From Planosporangium sp963837285 (GTDB lineage: Bacteria; Actinomycetota; Actinomycetes; Mycobacteriales; Micromonosporaceae), in contig CAWIMS010000002.1 in the NCBI GenBank assembly GCA_963837285.1, positions 682,001-746,000 of the forward strand: DNA of 64,000 nucleotides. Reading direction: 5' to 3'. Below, one piece after another: positions 56,318 through 63,555 of this stretch. A program made the position numbers and the translations under genes. Within the stretch, counting starts at the first letter, position 1. Each line of letters opens with the position of its first letter. The notes under the pieces are model-generated. The model was not told the origin of the DNA. It saw only the letters and a program-made list of their open reading frames with translations, and made no database searches.

Positions 56318-56586
56318 GGCACCTCACCCACCTCGGCCCGCTTAACGAGCCCGGCCATGCGTTCGCTTGTCCAGCCCGCGGCTTGCAGCACGCCGACACC
56401 CCAGCGCGCCAGTCGGCAGGGATAGCGCCCGTGACAGTTGCGGCAGAACCGGCCCGTGGGCCAGTCCTCGCCCTGGTGGATAACGACCGCGCGCTGGGCG
56501 TACGGCAGGTCATCGCGGATGCGTTCGAGGTCGACGGGGTAGTCGTCGAGAACGTCTGTTATGACCCCGCCGCTGTGGGCTGCCAC
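56308..56586 (-). CDS. Element-borne small Cys-rich protein
   Basis: A 92-residue protein: VITDVLDDYPVDLERIRDDL, QRAVVIHQGEDWPTGRFCRNCHGRYPCRLARWGVGVLQAAGW. The C-x-x-C-H-x(3)-C set parallels the C-x-x-C-x(5)-C set of the next gene, so the two may share a metal-binding role. GTG 56586 is preferred to an upstream ATG (56676) because GGAGGG lies seven bases upstream and the intervening part reads as non-coding. A 16-bp inverted repeat lies 48 bases upstream; this is the first gene of the operon. Confidence 0.6.
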   Translation of the reverse strand: MAAHSGGVITDVLDDYPVDLERIRDDLPYAQRAVVIHQGEDWPTGRFCRNCHGRYPCRLARWGVGVLQAAGWTSERMAGLVKRAEVGEVPWQ

Positions 56587-56633
56587 CGCTCGCCCTCCTT
56601 TCCCGGCTCCGTCGCACAGTGCTGGACAGAGCC

Positions 56634-56684
56634 GGCATAGATTGGCATAGGAGTTGGTGAACAGACGGTATGCCAATCTATGCC
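56634..56684. promoter_or_regulatory. Paired operator, inverted copies of TATGCCAATCTATGCC
   Basis: Left arm 56634-56649 is the exact reverse complement of TATGCCAATCTATGCC at 56669-56684, with 19 bases between. Each arm itself holds a TATGCC direct repeat. It sits upstream of the leftward operon start (56586). A third copy is at 59195. Confidence 0.75.
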
Positions 56685-56745
56685 ACCGGGCAAGACGGTG
56701 GACCGAGATCGTTTGAGATGGACCGTGGAACCGGGACCGGCAAGA

Positions 56746-57996
56746 TCAAGAGGCAGCGGGCGGCCGCATGACCAGCGGCAGACCAGCCGCTACCGCCACG
56801 ACCAGCAAGACGCCGCCGGCGACGTACAGCGGCGCTTCAAGCCCATAGGCGCTGGCGATGACGCCGCCCACGAGCGCCCCCACCGGTGAGGCCGAGTTGA
56901 CCAGCGTGCGGAACGCCGCCGTCACCCGGTTGAGCAGCGTGGCCGGGGCCAACCGTTGCCGCAAGCCCACGTTCGTCACCGTCGTCATCGTCTGGGCCGC
57001 CCCGACGAGCGCCAGCAGCGGCGCCGTCGCCCAGACCGTGTCCGTCAGGGCGATGAGCGGCCAGGCCAGCGCGTGCACCACCGCCACCACCACGACGCCG
57101 CGCGCCTGGCCGACCACGGCGTTGAGCCGGCTGGTTCCCAAGCCACCGATCACGCCGCCAACGGCATAGGCCGACATCAAGAGACCGAAGGCCGCCGGGG
57201 CCAGGTGGAGGCCATGTCGGTCGGTGGCAAACAGCACGAAGGTGGCCCAGGCGCAGTTGTAGGCCAGGTTCGCGCCCGCCGAGATGACCGCCAGCAACCG
57301 CAACTCGACATGACACGCCAGCCAGACAATGCCTTCCCACACCGCCCGCAACAGCGGTGGCCGCTCGGCGGCGGGCGGCGTGCGCAACTCACGTGGCAGG
57401 CGGGACAACAGCGCCGCCGAGGCCACAAAGGACACGGCGTCGGCGGCGAACGGCAGCCACGGCAGGAGTGCGAACGTCACCGAGCCAGCCGGCGGCCCGA
57501 TCAGTTGTGTCCCGGCGGTATTGGCGGCGTACACCCGGCCGTTGACGCGGTCCAGCGTCGCCCCAGTCCGTCCAGCCAGCTCCGGCACCGTCGCCTGCAC
57601 CGCGCCGTCATGGAAGATCTGGCCGAGCACCATGCCGAAGGCCGTCACAGCCAGCAGCGGGATCGTGGCTGTTCCAGTAGCAATAAGGAGCGCCAGGCCG
57701 CCGACGCCCAGCGCTCGCAGCACATCCGCGATGACCATCGTGGCGCGGAACGGCCACCGCTCCAGCAGCGCGCCGGCCACGGGCTGCACCAAGAACCATG
57801 GTGCATACATTGCGGCTGTCACCACCGCCACCGCCGTCGGGCTGCGCGTAATGGCCGCCGCCGCCAGCGGCACCGCCGCCAGAAAGGCGCCGTCGCCCAG
57901 GGAGGACACGCCGACCGCCGCCCACAGTCGCGTCAGACCGGGGCGCGCCGGCTCCGGCGTCGCGGTCATCGTCGGCTCGGTATCCGAGGTGGCCAT
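56746..57996 (-). CDS. MFS transporter
   Basis: A 416-residue permease with twelve helices: LTRLWAAVGVSSLGDGAFLAAVPLAAAAI, then FLVQPVAGALLERWPFRATMVIADVLRALG carrying a variant of the loop 2-3 motif (G-x-x-x-E-R-x), and the second half from VELRLLAVISAGANLAYNCA. It is of the enterobactin-exporter/macrolide-efflux-like MFS group (YfiS/EntS type). The substrate is unknown. The DUF397 gene is 28 bases upstream, so it is probably cotranscribed with the XRE-DUF5753/DUF397 pair. Confidence 0.88.
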   Translation of the reverse strand: MATSDTEPTMTATPEPARPGLTRLWAAVGVSSLGDGAFLAAVPLAAAAITRSPTAVAVVTAAMYAPWFLVQPVAGALLERWPFRATMVIADVLRALGVGGLALLIATGTATIPLLAVTAFGMVLGQIFHDGAVQATVPELAGRTGATLDRVNGRVYAANTAGTQLIGPPAGSVTFALLPWLPFAADAVSFVASAALLSRLPRELRTPPAAERPPLLRAVWEGIVWLACHVELRLLAVISAGANLAYNCAWATFVLFATDRHGLHLAPAAFGLLMSAYAVGGVIGGLGTSRLNAVVGQARGVVVVAVVHALAWPLIALTDTVWATAPLLALVGAAQTMTTVTNVGLRQRLAPATLLNRVTAAFRTLVNSASPVGALVGGVIASAYGLEAPLYVAGGVLLVVAVAAGLPLVMRPPAAS

Positions 57997-58024
57997 CGTG
58001 TCCTCCCCATCGCGGCGCGACTGG

Positions 58025-58240
58025 TCACGTCAGCTTGCCGCTGGCCAGACCCTCCTTGAACGCCGTCCATTCGCTCGCGGTAAACCGCAGTACCGGGCCG
58101 GTGCCCTGGTCCTTGGAGTCGCGCACCGCCACCCAGCCTTCCGGCCCGTGGGCAATCTGGACGCAGCTGCCTTCGTTGGTGTTGTCTCGCCACGCGCCGA
58201 ATAGCTCGACCGGGGGTGGCGTCGACCGGGGGTACTGCAT
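58025..58240 (-). CDS. DUF397 protein
   Basis: A 71-residue DUF397 member: WRDNTNEGSCVQIAHGPEGWVAVRDSKDQGTGPVLRFTASEWTAFKEGLASG. The S/N-x-x-x-x-x-C-V-x-V, V-R-D-S-K and L-x-F-x-x-x-E-W blocks are diagnostic. DUF397 genes are nearly always next to XRE-DUF5753 genes, forming an actinomycete-specific pair (as in Scr1/Scr2 or WhiJ systems) that behaves like a regulator with a small modulator or toxin partner. ATG 58240 has GAGGGAGG upstream. Confidence 0.93.
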   Translation of the reverse strand: MQYPRSTPPPVELFGAWRDNTNEGSCVQIAHGPEGWVAVRDSKDQGTGPVLRFTASEWTAFKEGLASGKLT

Positions 58241-58269
58241 GGGTCCTCCCTCTTGGTATGGCGTCGCCC

Positions 58270-59154
58270 CTAACCAGCGCGGTCCGGGGCGGTACTGCCT
58301 AACTCAGCGAGCACAGCGGCAACGAAGTTTCGGGAGGCAGCCGGATCAAGAGCGGCGCCCACCATCCGCCGCCACGCCTCCTCGAAGTCGGCGCACTCGT
58401 CGTCGCCCACGAACGTCAGCTCGGCCGCCGGCGTCTCGACGATCACCATGGGCGGCTCGTCCGCCTGCTTCCAATCGACCATGTAGAAACCGACCTGCGG
58501 CAGCGCCGTCATCGAGGTGCCGAGCGGGATTACCTGGATCGTCATGGTCGTCGCCGTCGTAGTGGCGTCGAGCAGGATGCGCAACGTCTCCGCCGTCGCC
58601 TTCGGACCGGCCGAGGGCACCCAGCGCAGCGCCGCTTCGCCCAGCACCACGTGGTACGGCGTGGCACCCGGACCGCGCAGCCGCTCACCGCGCTGCACTC
58701 GGGTCTCCACCGCCGCCTCAACGTCGACCAGTCGGCCGAAGTTGGCCGCCTCGATGCAGGCGCGGGCATACGCGGCCGAGTGGAACGGCCCGGTGACGAT
58801 GGTCGGGTGGAAGTGCCGGAGTTGGCGGGCGTTCTTGTCGATGTCGATCAGCTCGCGCTGGCGGATCTCCAGGCTGCCGCGGTGCAGGTCGCGGATCGTC
58901 GTGACGCCGTGCTCGATGGCCTCGGCCAGCGCCATCACCTGCGCCCGCTCCGCCTCGTCCGCGTGGCAGGCCGTCAGCCAGACCTCGACATCCGCCAGCG
59001 ACGGCCGCCGCTCGGCGTTCTCGATCCGGCTGATCGTGGACTGGTTGACTCCCATCAGGCCAGCGAGCTGCGGCCCACTCAATCCGGCCCGGCTGCGAAT
59101 CACCCGCAGCAGACCACCCAGACGCCGCCGCAGTCCCTTCGCCCGCTGGTCCAC
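58270..59154 (-). CDS. XRE-DUF5753 regulator (WhiJ/Scr1-like)
   Basis: A 294-residue protein. The Cro/CI helix-turn-helix is LLRVIRSRAGLSGPQLAGLMGVNQSTISRIENAERRP (about 15-51). The DUF5753 domain has ARQLRHFHPTIVTGPFHSAAYARA, VETRVQRGERL and VVLGEAALRWVPSAGP, then MTIQVIPLGTSMTALPQVGF. This is the regulator half of the DUF397 pair encoded next. A TATGCCAATCTATGCC site lies 40 bases upstream of its GTG, so it may be the protein, or one of the targets, of that operator. Confidence 0.92.
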   Translation of the reverse strand: MDQRAKGLRRRLGGLLRVIRSRAGLSGPQLAGLMGVNQSTISRIENAERRPSLADVEVWLTACHADEAERAQVMALAEAIEHGVTTIRDLHRGSLEIRQRELIDIDKNARQLRHFHPTIVTGPFHSAAYARACIEAANFGRLVDVEAAVETRVQRGERLRGPGATPYHVVLGEAALRWVPSAGPKATAETLRILLDATTTATTMTIQVIPLGTSMTALPQVGFYMVDWKQADEPPMVIVETPAAELTFVGDDECADFEEAWRRMVGAALDPAASRNFVAAVLAELGSTAPDRAG

Positions 59155-59194
59155 GTCCCCCTCTTCCCGCCACCCGCTTGACTTGGCGCGAGGC

Positions 59195-59210
59195 TATGCC
59201 AATCTATGCC
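59195..59210. promoter_or_regulatory. Single TATGCCAATCTATGCC operator
   Basis: Exact third copy of the 16-bp sequence found as an inverted pair at 56634-56684. It lies upstream of the XRE-DUF5753 gene start (59154), where a promoter is expected. Confidence 0.7.
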
Positions 59211-59354
59211 CGAGAAGCAAGGATGTCGCAATCTGCCAAAAACTCGCCCGGCCGATTCGGGACGACATGCGAGGGCCAAGTGTTCACCAGACATGATCGT
59301 CTGAAGTTTCATGGTACGTTGCTCCTCGCCGCCTAAAGCGAAGGAGTCGAGCGG

Positions 59355-60140
59355 ATGGTCAACGTTGAAGCGGTCGCCTGGGCACGGGAGATTCTGGGTG
59401 AACCGGGTCCGCACGTGCTCGAGACGCTTCCTGGGCTGCTGGCCGCGACCCACAGCAAGTATGTGGCGACGCAAAATAGCCTTGGGTTGACGGACGCGAG
59501 CCCATACGGTCTCATGTGGCTCGGCGTACCGAAGGCCCTCGTAGACGCATATAAGGGCCTTGTCGGCGTACAGCTCTACCGGCCGAAGTTCGGGCGGTAT
59601 CACCTGCCCATCGTCAACGGTGTCCCCATCGTTCCCTGGCGCTACGCCAAGGACGGCAAGACCGACCTCAAGGGTGTTCCGTTCGGCAGACCGGTCTCCC
59701 AGACTCGCAAGGCCGTGTTCCAGCCGCCCGATCTCCAGCCGGAGTTACCGCTCGGCGAGGAAGGCTTAGGCGATGCTGTCCTCGATGAGCTGACCCCGGA
59801 GCAGCGGCAGCAGCTCGATCAGTACAGTGCCGACATTCGAGCCCTTGCCACCGAGGGACTGGTTGCCGTCTTGGCGTACGCCAGCAACCCGGATGCCCTC
59901 CTCAACGCTCACTTCGGTTACGCCACGCTTGGATCGAATGGTCTTCTGGTGTGGACTCATATTAACGAGCTTGAGTTCTCGTCCTTGGATGGCGGCATAC
60001 TGCGCGACCTGCCGTCGCCGACCACTCGGCCAACGTTCGACTCTGGTCCGCTGGAGGAGCCAAAGCTCCGCCCGCGTCAGCCCCTGGAAGACCCTACGAA
60101 CAGCGATCCGTCCTCCGGCCCCACCGGTACCAATGAATAG
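59355..60140 (+). CDS. Unknown partner protein of an XRE-ImmA/IrrE metallopeptidase
   Basis: A 261-residue soluble protein. Conserved-looking parts are HVLETLPGLLAATHSKYVAT, SPYGLMWLGVPKALVDAY, LVGVQLYRPKFGRYHLPIVNGVPIVPWRYAKDG and SADIRALATEGLVAVLAYAS, NPDALLNAHFGYATLGSNG. The C-terminus is Pro/Ser-rich and disordered. No known domain is recognised. Its stop overlaps the start of the peptidase gene by eight bases, so the products are made together. It may be the toxin, substrate or sensor partner. ATG 59355 has AAGGAG upstream. Confidence 0.7.
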   Translation: MVNVEAVAWAREILGEPGPHVLETLPGLLAATHSKYVATQNSLGLTDASPYGLMWLGVPKALVDAYKGLVGVQLYRPKFGRYHLPIVNGVPIVPWRYAKDGKTDLKGVPFGRPVSQTRKAVFQPPDLQPELPLGEEGLGDAVLDELTPEQRQQLDQYSADIRALATEGLVAVLAYASNPDALLNAHFGYATLGSNGLLVWTHINELEFSSLDGGILRDLPSPTTRPTFDSGPLEEPKLRPRQPLEDPTNSDPSSGPTGTNE

Positions 60141-61284
60141 GCGACGCTTCCGACAGCCGACGCTCTTCGAGTCAGCGCCGGCTTCGGTCGTCGCCGACAT
60201 CTTCGACCCTGCGCGGCTCACGCAAGCCCGTGTGCTGGCCAGCATGACGAAACAAGAGCTAGCCGTGGCACTGGGCGTCTCGCCGGCCGCTGTGGGCCAG
60301 TATGAGGCTGGCATCACGGTTCCTCGTCCCGACCACTTGAGTCGGTTGGCTGAGGTCTTGGGCTACCCACTGCCATTCTTTGCCAAGGGTCGCCCATTCG
60401 TTCGCATCGATGCCTCGATGGCACACTTCCGCAGCCTGCGCAGTACTCGCGTTGGACAGCGGGCCAAAGCTATGGAGGTGACCGAGCAACTCTGGGAGCT
60501 AACGAACGCGCTCGAACGCCACGTCGAGCTGCCGGCCGTCGATCTTCCGTCAGTCGCCAACGATGCGACCGCGGTCAGCGTTACACCCGAGACCGCCGCC
60601 CGTGAGGTACGTAAGTACTGGGGCATTGGACCTGGCCCACTGCGGCATGTAGTGCGAACCCTCGAAGTCCACGGCTTGGTCGTATCGCTCGTCTCGTTTG
60701 CTGGCGAAGACGTTGCGCGGGTCGACGCCTTCTCCACGTCCTCATTGCCTCGTCCTCTCATCATTCTGACGCCCGACCGGGCAAACGACGTATACCGCCA
60801 TCGCTTCACCGCCTGCCATGAACTTGGTCATCTATTGCTACACAAGAACGTGATCCCCGGGGATCTGGAGCAGGAAAAAGAGGCAAATCGGTTCGCAGCC
60901 GAGTTGCTTACTCCTGCTGTCGAAATTGCCGACGAACTTCCGGCCAGAATACGAATCCCGGCGCTTGAAGAAATTGGTCGACGCTGGGGTGTATCCGCGA
61001 AGTCCCTCGTGCGCCGCTCGAAAGAACTAGGACTCGTGTCCGAGGTTTCGGCTCGCCGCGTCTACCAGCGCCTAGAGCAAGCTCGGGGAGCAGGACTCAT
61101 GCGACCGGAGCCGATAACCAACTACGCGGGCGAGATACCCGTATTACTATCAAGCGCGTTTGAACTGGCCCAGCAGCACGGCCTAGATCTGAAGACTTTG
61201 GCTGCTGAACTCGCGTGGCCTATGAAACGAATCCGCCAACTGCTTGGCCAGCCTGATAACCGACCAACGTTGAGGCTTGTATGA
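60133..61284 (+). CDS. XRE helix-turn-helix fused to ImmA/IrrE-type metallopeptidase
   Basis: A 383-residue fusion. The N-terminal helix-turn-helix is LTQARVLASMTKQELAVALGVSPAAVGQYEAGITVPRPDHLSRLAEVLG (about 29-77). A linker with a zinc-peptidase subdomain follows. The gluzincin motif is RFTACHELGHLLLHK (H-E-x-x-H, about 229-243), then EKEANRFAAELLTP with the third ligand. A C-terminal helical region ends RLRLV-like. ImmA/IrrE peptidases cleave repressors after DNA damage or act as toxin halves. Its GC content is lower than the core genome, suggesting transfer. Confidence 0.88.
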   Translation: MNRRRFRQPTLFESAPASVVADIFDPARLTQARVLASMTKQELAVALGVSPAAVGQYEAGITVPRPDHLSRLAEVLGYPLPFFAKGRPFVRIDASMAHFRSLRSTRVGQRAKAMEVTEQLWELTNALERHVELPAVDLPSVANDATAVSVTPETAAREVRKYWGIGPGPLRHVVRTLEVHGLVVSLVSFAGEDVARVDAFSTSSLPRPLIILTPDRANDVYRHRFTACHELGHLLLHKNVIPGDLEQEKEANRFAAELLTPAVEIADELPARIRIPALEEIGRRWGVSAKSLVRRSKELGLVSEVSARRVYQRLEQARGAGLMRPEPITNYAGEIPVLLSSAFELAQQHGLDLKTLAAELAWPMKRIRQLLGQPDNRPTLRLV

Positions 61285-61718
61285 ACCTGACACTCCACCG
61301 TGGCGCCATGAATGCTGTTCTACGAGCGCCGACGAGGCCGGATGGTGGTAATGTCAGCTTTTGAAACGGGCGCCCTGAAGGTGCACGGGCTGCTCGCCAA
61401 GTTCGCGCCGCAGATGACATCGCGATTTGAAAGCAAGGTCATTTCTGATCACCGCGCCATTACTGGCACTCATCAGCTCGGAATGACTGGCAGCCGGTTC
61501 ATTCTCACGATGGCGGTTGGCGCTCGACTTTGCGATAAAAGCAGTCCGAGTGCTTGTAACCGAGCGCACTGATATTCTTGAGCTACCGGACGGAGCGACT
61601 CGGAGCGCCGCCTTGCTGTTGGAGACGTAGACACGGGCGGATGTTTCAGTGTCTACGGGACACGCACGAGTGATATTTTCTCTTCAACAACTGGTCAAAC
61701 AAGCTGTGGAGCCGCCAA
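61285..61718. other. Intergenic region of lower GC, no clear gene
   Basis: 434 bp between the metallopeptidase and the Mrr-like nuclease. An 86-codon frame (61312-61572) begins MLFYERRRGRM but has no ribosome binding site, atypical codon use and no family resemblance; it is probably non-coding or a decayed fragment. The promoter of the nuclease gene is expected near 61650-61710. Confidence 0.45.
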
Positions 61719-62204
61719 GTGACAGGGCAAGGCATCAGTGAATGGAGCAGCTACGAAGACGTTGCGGTCTATCTTTTAAACGAGGTTGCTTCCGTTCTGG
61801 ACCTCGAACGTGTCGAGGGCAAGCAGTACGTTGTCGGCGTCCGTTCAGGCATGAGGTGGGAAATTGAAGGTAAAGGCGTAAAGGTCGACGGTGAAGGGTT
61901 CGTGATTGTCGAATGCCGCCGCTATACCAAGTCGAAACAGAAACCAGAGCAAATGGGCGGCCTTGCCTATCGCATTATTGATACTGGCGCCGAGGGGGCA
62001 ATCATCATAAGCCCGTTGGGTCTTCAGGTCGGCGCGGCGAAGATCGCGGCCGCCGAGAACATCCAGACGGTGTATATGGACAAGAATAGTACGCGCACCG
62101 ACTACCTCTTTAGATTCCTCAGTCAGGTTTTCGTTGGCGTTTCGGATAGTGCCGATGTGACTGATGAGGCGAAGATCGAGGTTATCAAAAGCGCAGACGA
62201 CTGA
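61719..62204 (+). CDS. Mrr/PD-(D/E)XK restriction-endonuclease-like protein
   Basis: A 161-residue protein. It has EWSSYEDVAVYLLNEVASVLDLERVEGKQYVVG, then RWEIEGKGVKVDGEGFVIVECRRYTKSKQKPEQMGGLAYRIIDTGAEGAIIISPLGLQVGAAKIAAAENIQTVYMD. The order matches the Mrr-type restriction-endonuclease domain: E near the N-terminus, an acidic residue before the strand F-V-I-V-E-C-R, then Q. The expected E-x-K is E-C-R here, so Lys is replaced by Arg, which may affect catalysis. There is no methyltransferase gene nearby. Low GC and isolated position suggest horizontal acquisition. Confidence 0.75.
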   Translation: MTGQGISEWSSYEDVAVYLLNEVASVLDLERVEGKQYVVGVRSGMRWEIEGKGVKVDGEGFVIVECRRYTKSKQKPEQMGGLAYRIIDTGAEGAIIISPLGLQVGAAKIAAAENIQTVYMDKNSTRTDYLFRFLSQVFVGVSDSADVTDEAKIEVIKSADD

Positions 62205-62346
62205 CAGGGTCTTGTTTTGGCGCTTGATGCTGCGAGCCTCATCGTATGGCTACGTCCTCGATCCAGCAGTTAGGTTCTGTACTTCAAGGCTGCGTTTCTG
62301 GATTTGTTCTGAGTTGGTCGCTCGCAAGGTGCTGGATCAGAGGCGT

Positions 62347-62741
62347 CTATCCGAGCGTTCTCGAACCTCGGCCTCTTCCCTGGCGCCGCTGCCCATGTCT
62401 GCGCAGGAGCCGAGCAACGCTACTGACGCTGACGCCGTAGGTCTTGGCTAAGGTCGCCCTACTAATCCCCTCCGCGAACTGCTGGACAAGCTTCTCGATC
62501 TGCGCTTCAGCAAGCGATGAATCACGCGGTGTGGCCGACCTCGTCGTGGTGCGGCGTGGGCATCGCTGGTCGCGAGTTGATCCAAACCGTTGATCAACTT
62601 ATCGACGCGGTTGATCAACTCCTGGATCTCCCGCCTCGACAACAGTTCCCGCAAGTCCACCCGAAACGAATATCCAAACGGAGGGGGCCGCGAGCGGGCG
62701 GCTCCGCTCCGGGGCCGGGTATCGGGCTCTGGTCTGGTCAT
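62347..62741 (-). pseudogene. Small recombinase-type helix-turn-helix protein, frameshifted
   Basis: ATG 62741 opens a Pro/Arg-rich start, then PPFGYSFRVDLRELLSRREIQELINRVDKLINGLDQLA and a PRRGRP tail. Near 62525 the frame shifts; the other frame continues LAEAQIEKLVQQFAEGISRATLAKTYGVSVSSVARLLRRHGQRR to TAG 62347. The second half is a resolvase/invertase-like helix-turn-helix (as in Hin tails). Together they look like the small DNA-binding proteins found beside serine recombinases. Function is unknown; the single shift suggests recent inactivation or a sequence error. Confidence 0.6.
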
Positions 62742-63003
62742 GGTGCCGGCCCCACCTTTCCGACTGGCCCGATCAACAGCCACTGGGCGAGACGGACCGT
62801 GACCGGCTTGTGGACGACTTCGCGGCGGACACCGCTGATCCCGACGATCCGGTCGTCGGTCGCTGGGAGAGATCGTTTGGCCGCGCGCTGTTGCCGATTG
62901 CTGTCCATTGTCCCGTATCTGGGCGAAGGTCCATGGCTGACGGTGTCTTTCTACCTGCGGGACACGGCACCCTATCCGAGGGGTACGCGACGACACGATG
63001 TCG

Positions 63004-63537
63004 TTAGCGTGATGACCAGCCTGGGCATGCGGTGTCGAGCAGGTCGTCTGGTAACGGCTGCCGGAGCTTGTCCAGGATTGTGAAGACGGAATGGGCGTAG
63101 GTGTCCATGTCTCCTGCGTAGCCGAGCAGGCCGTCGCGGTCATGGCCGTCGCCGCAGGTGTGCAGGCCGGCGAGCACTCCGGCGGCGACCTGGTGTGCGG
63201 ATGCGGTCATGCCCAGTTTCAGCCGCCGGGCGATGTCGTCCAGGAACGGCGTAAGTGTCTCCTCGACGATCTCACCGGCGGCGTCGCACTCGTGGGTGTA
63301 GCCGCGACCGGGTTGGTAGCCCGCACGCTCGTTGAGCGCCTCCAGCGGCAGCGACAGCAGCGCGTACGTGACGTCCTCGCGGACCGACTCCCAGGTGGTG
63401 TCGTCAAGGATTCCGGCGGCGAGTCGGTCGGCCTCGGGGATCAGGTCCGGGTGTGCCTTGAGCAGAGCGTCCAGCACCTCCTTGGCCTCGTGCGGGCGCA
63501 ATGCTTTCAGGGCCGGGGCTCGTCGCTGTCGGGCCAT
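63004..63537 (-). CDS. Conserved hypothetical protein
   Basis: A 177-residue soluble protein: LKALRPHEAKEVLDALLKAHPDLIPEADRLAAGIL, TTWESVREDVTYALLSLPLEALNERAG, ETLTPFLDDIARRLKLGMTASAHQVAAGVLAGLHTC, then LGYAGDMDTYAHSVFTILDKLR. Helical repeats dominate. It resembles unannotated actinobacterial proteins found next to pRiA4b ORF-3-like genes, and it lies 19 bases downstream of one here, so they may form an operon. Confidence 0.6.
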   Translation of the reverse strand: MARQRRAPALKALRPHEAKEVLDALLKAHPDLIPEADRLAAGILDDTTWESVREDVTYALLSLPLEALNERAGYQPGRGYTHECDAAGEIVEETLTPFLDDIARRLKLGMTASAHQVAAGVLAGLHTCGDGHDRDGLLGYAGDMDTYAHSVFTILDKLRQPLPDDLLDTACPGWSSR

Positions 63538-63555
63538 CGGTGAGCGGTCTCCCAG

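Noticed and set aside
61312..61572. An 86-codon frame between the metallopeptidase and the Mrr-like gene
   Set aside because: No ribosome binding site, unusual composition and no family resemblance.
62517..63083. Plus-strand frame of 188 codons near the window end
   Set aside because: Its sequence is antisense to the recombinase-type helix-turn-helix protein and lacks a ribosome binding site.
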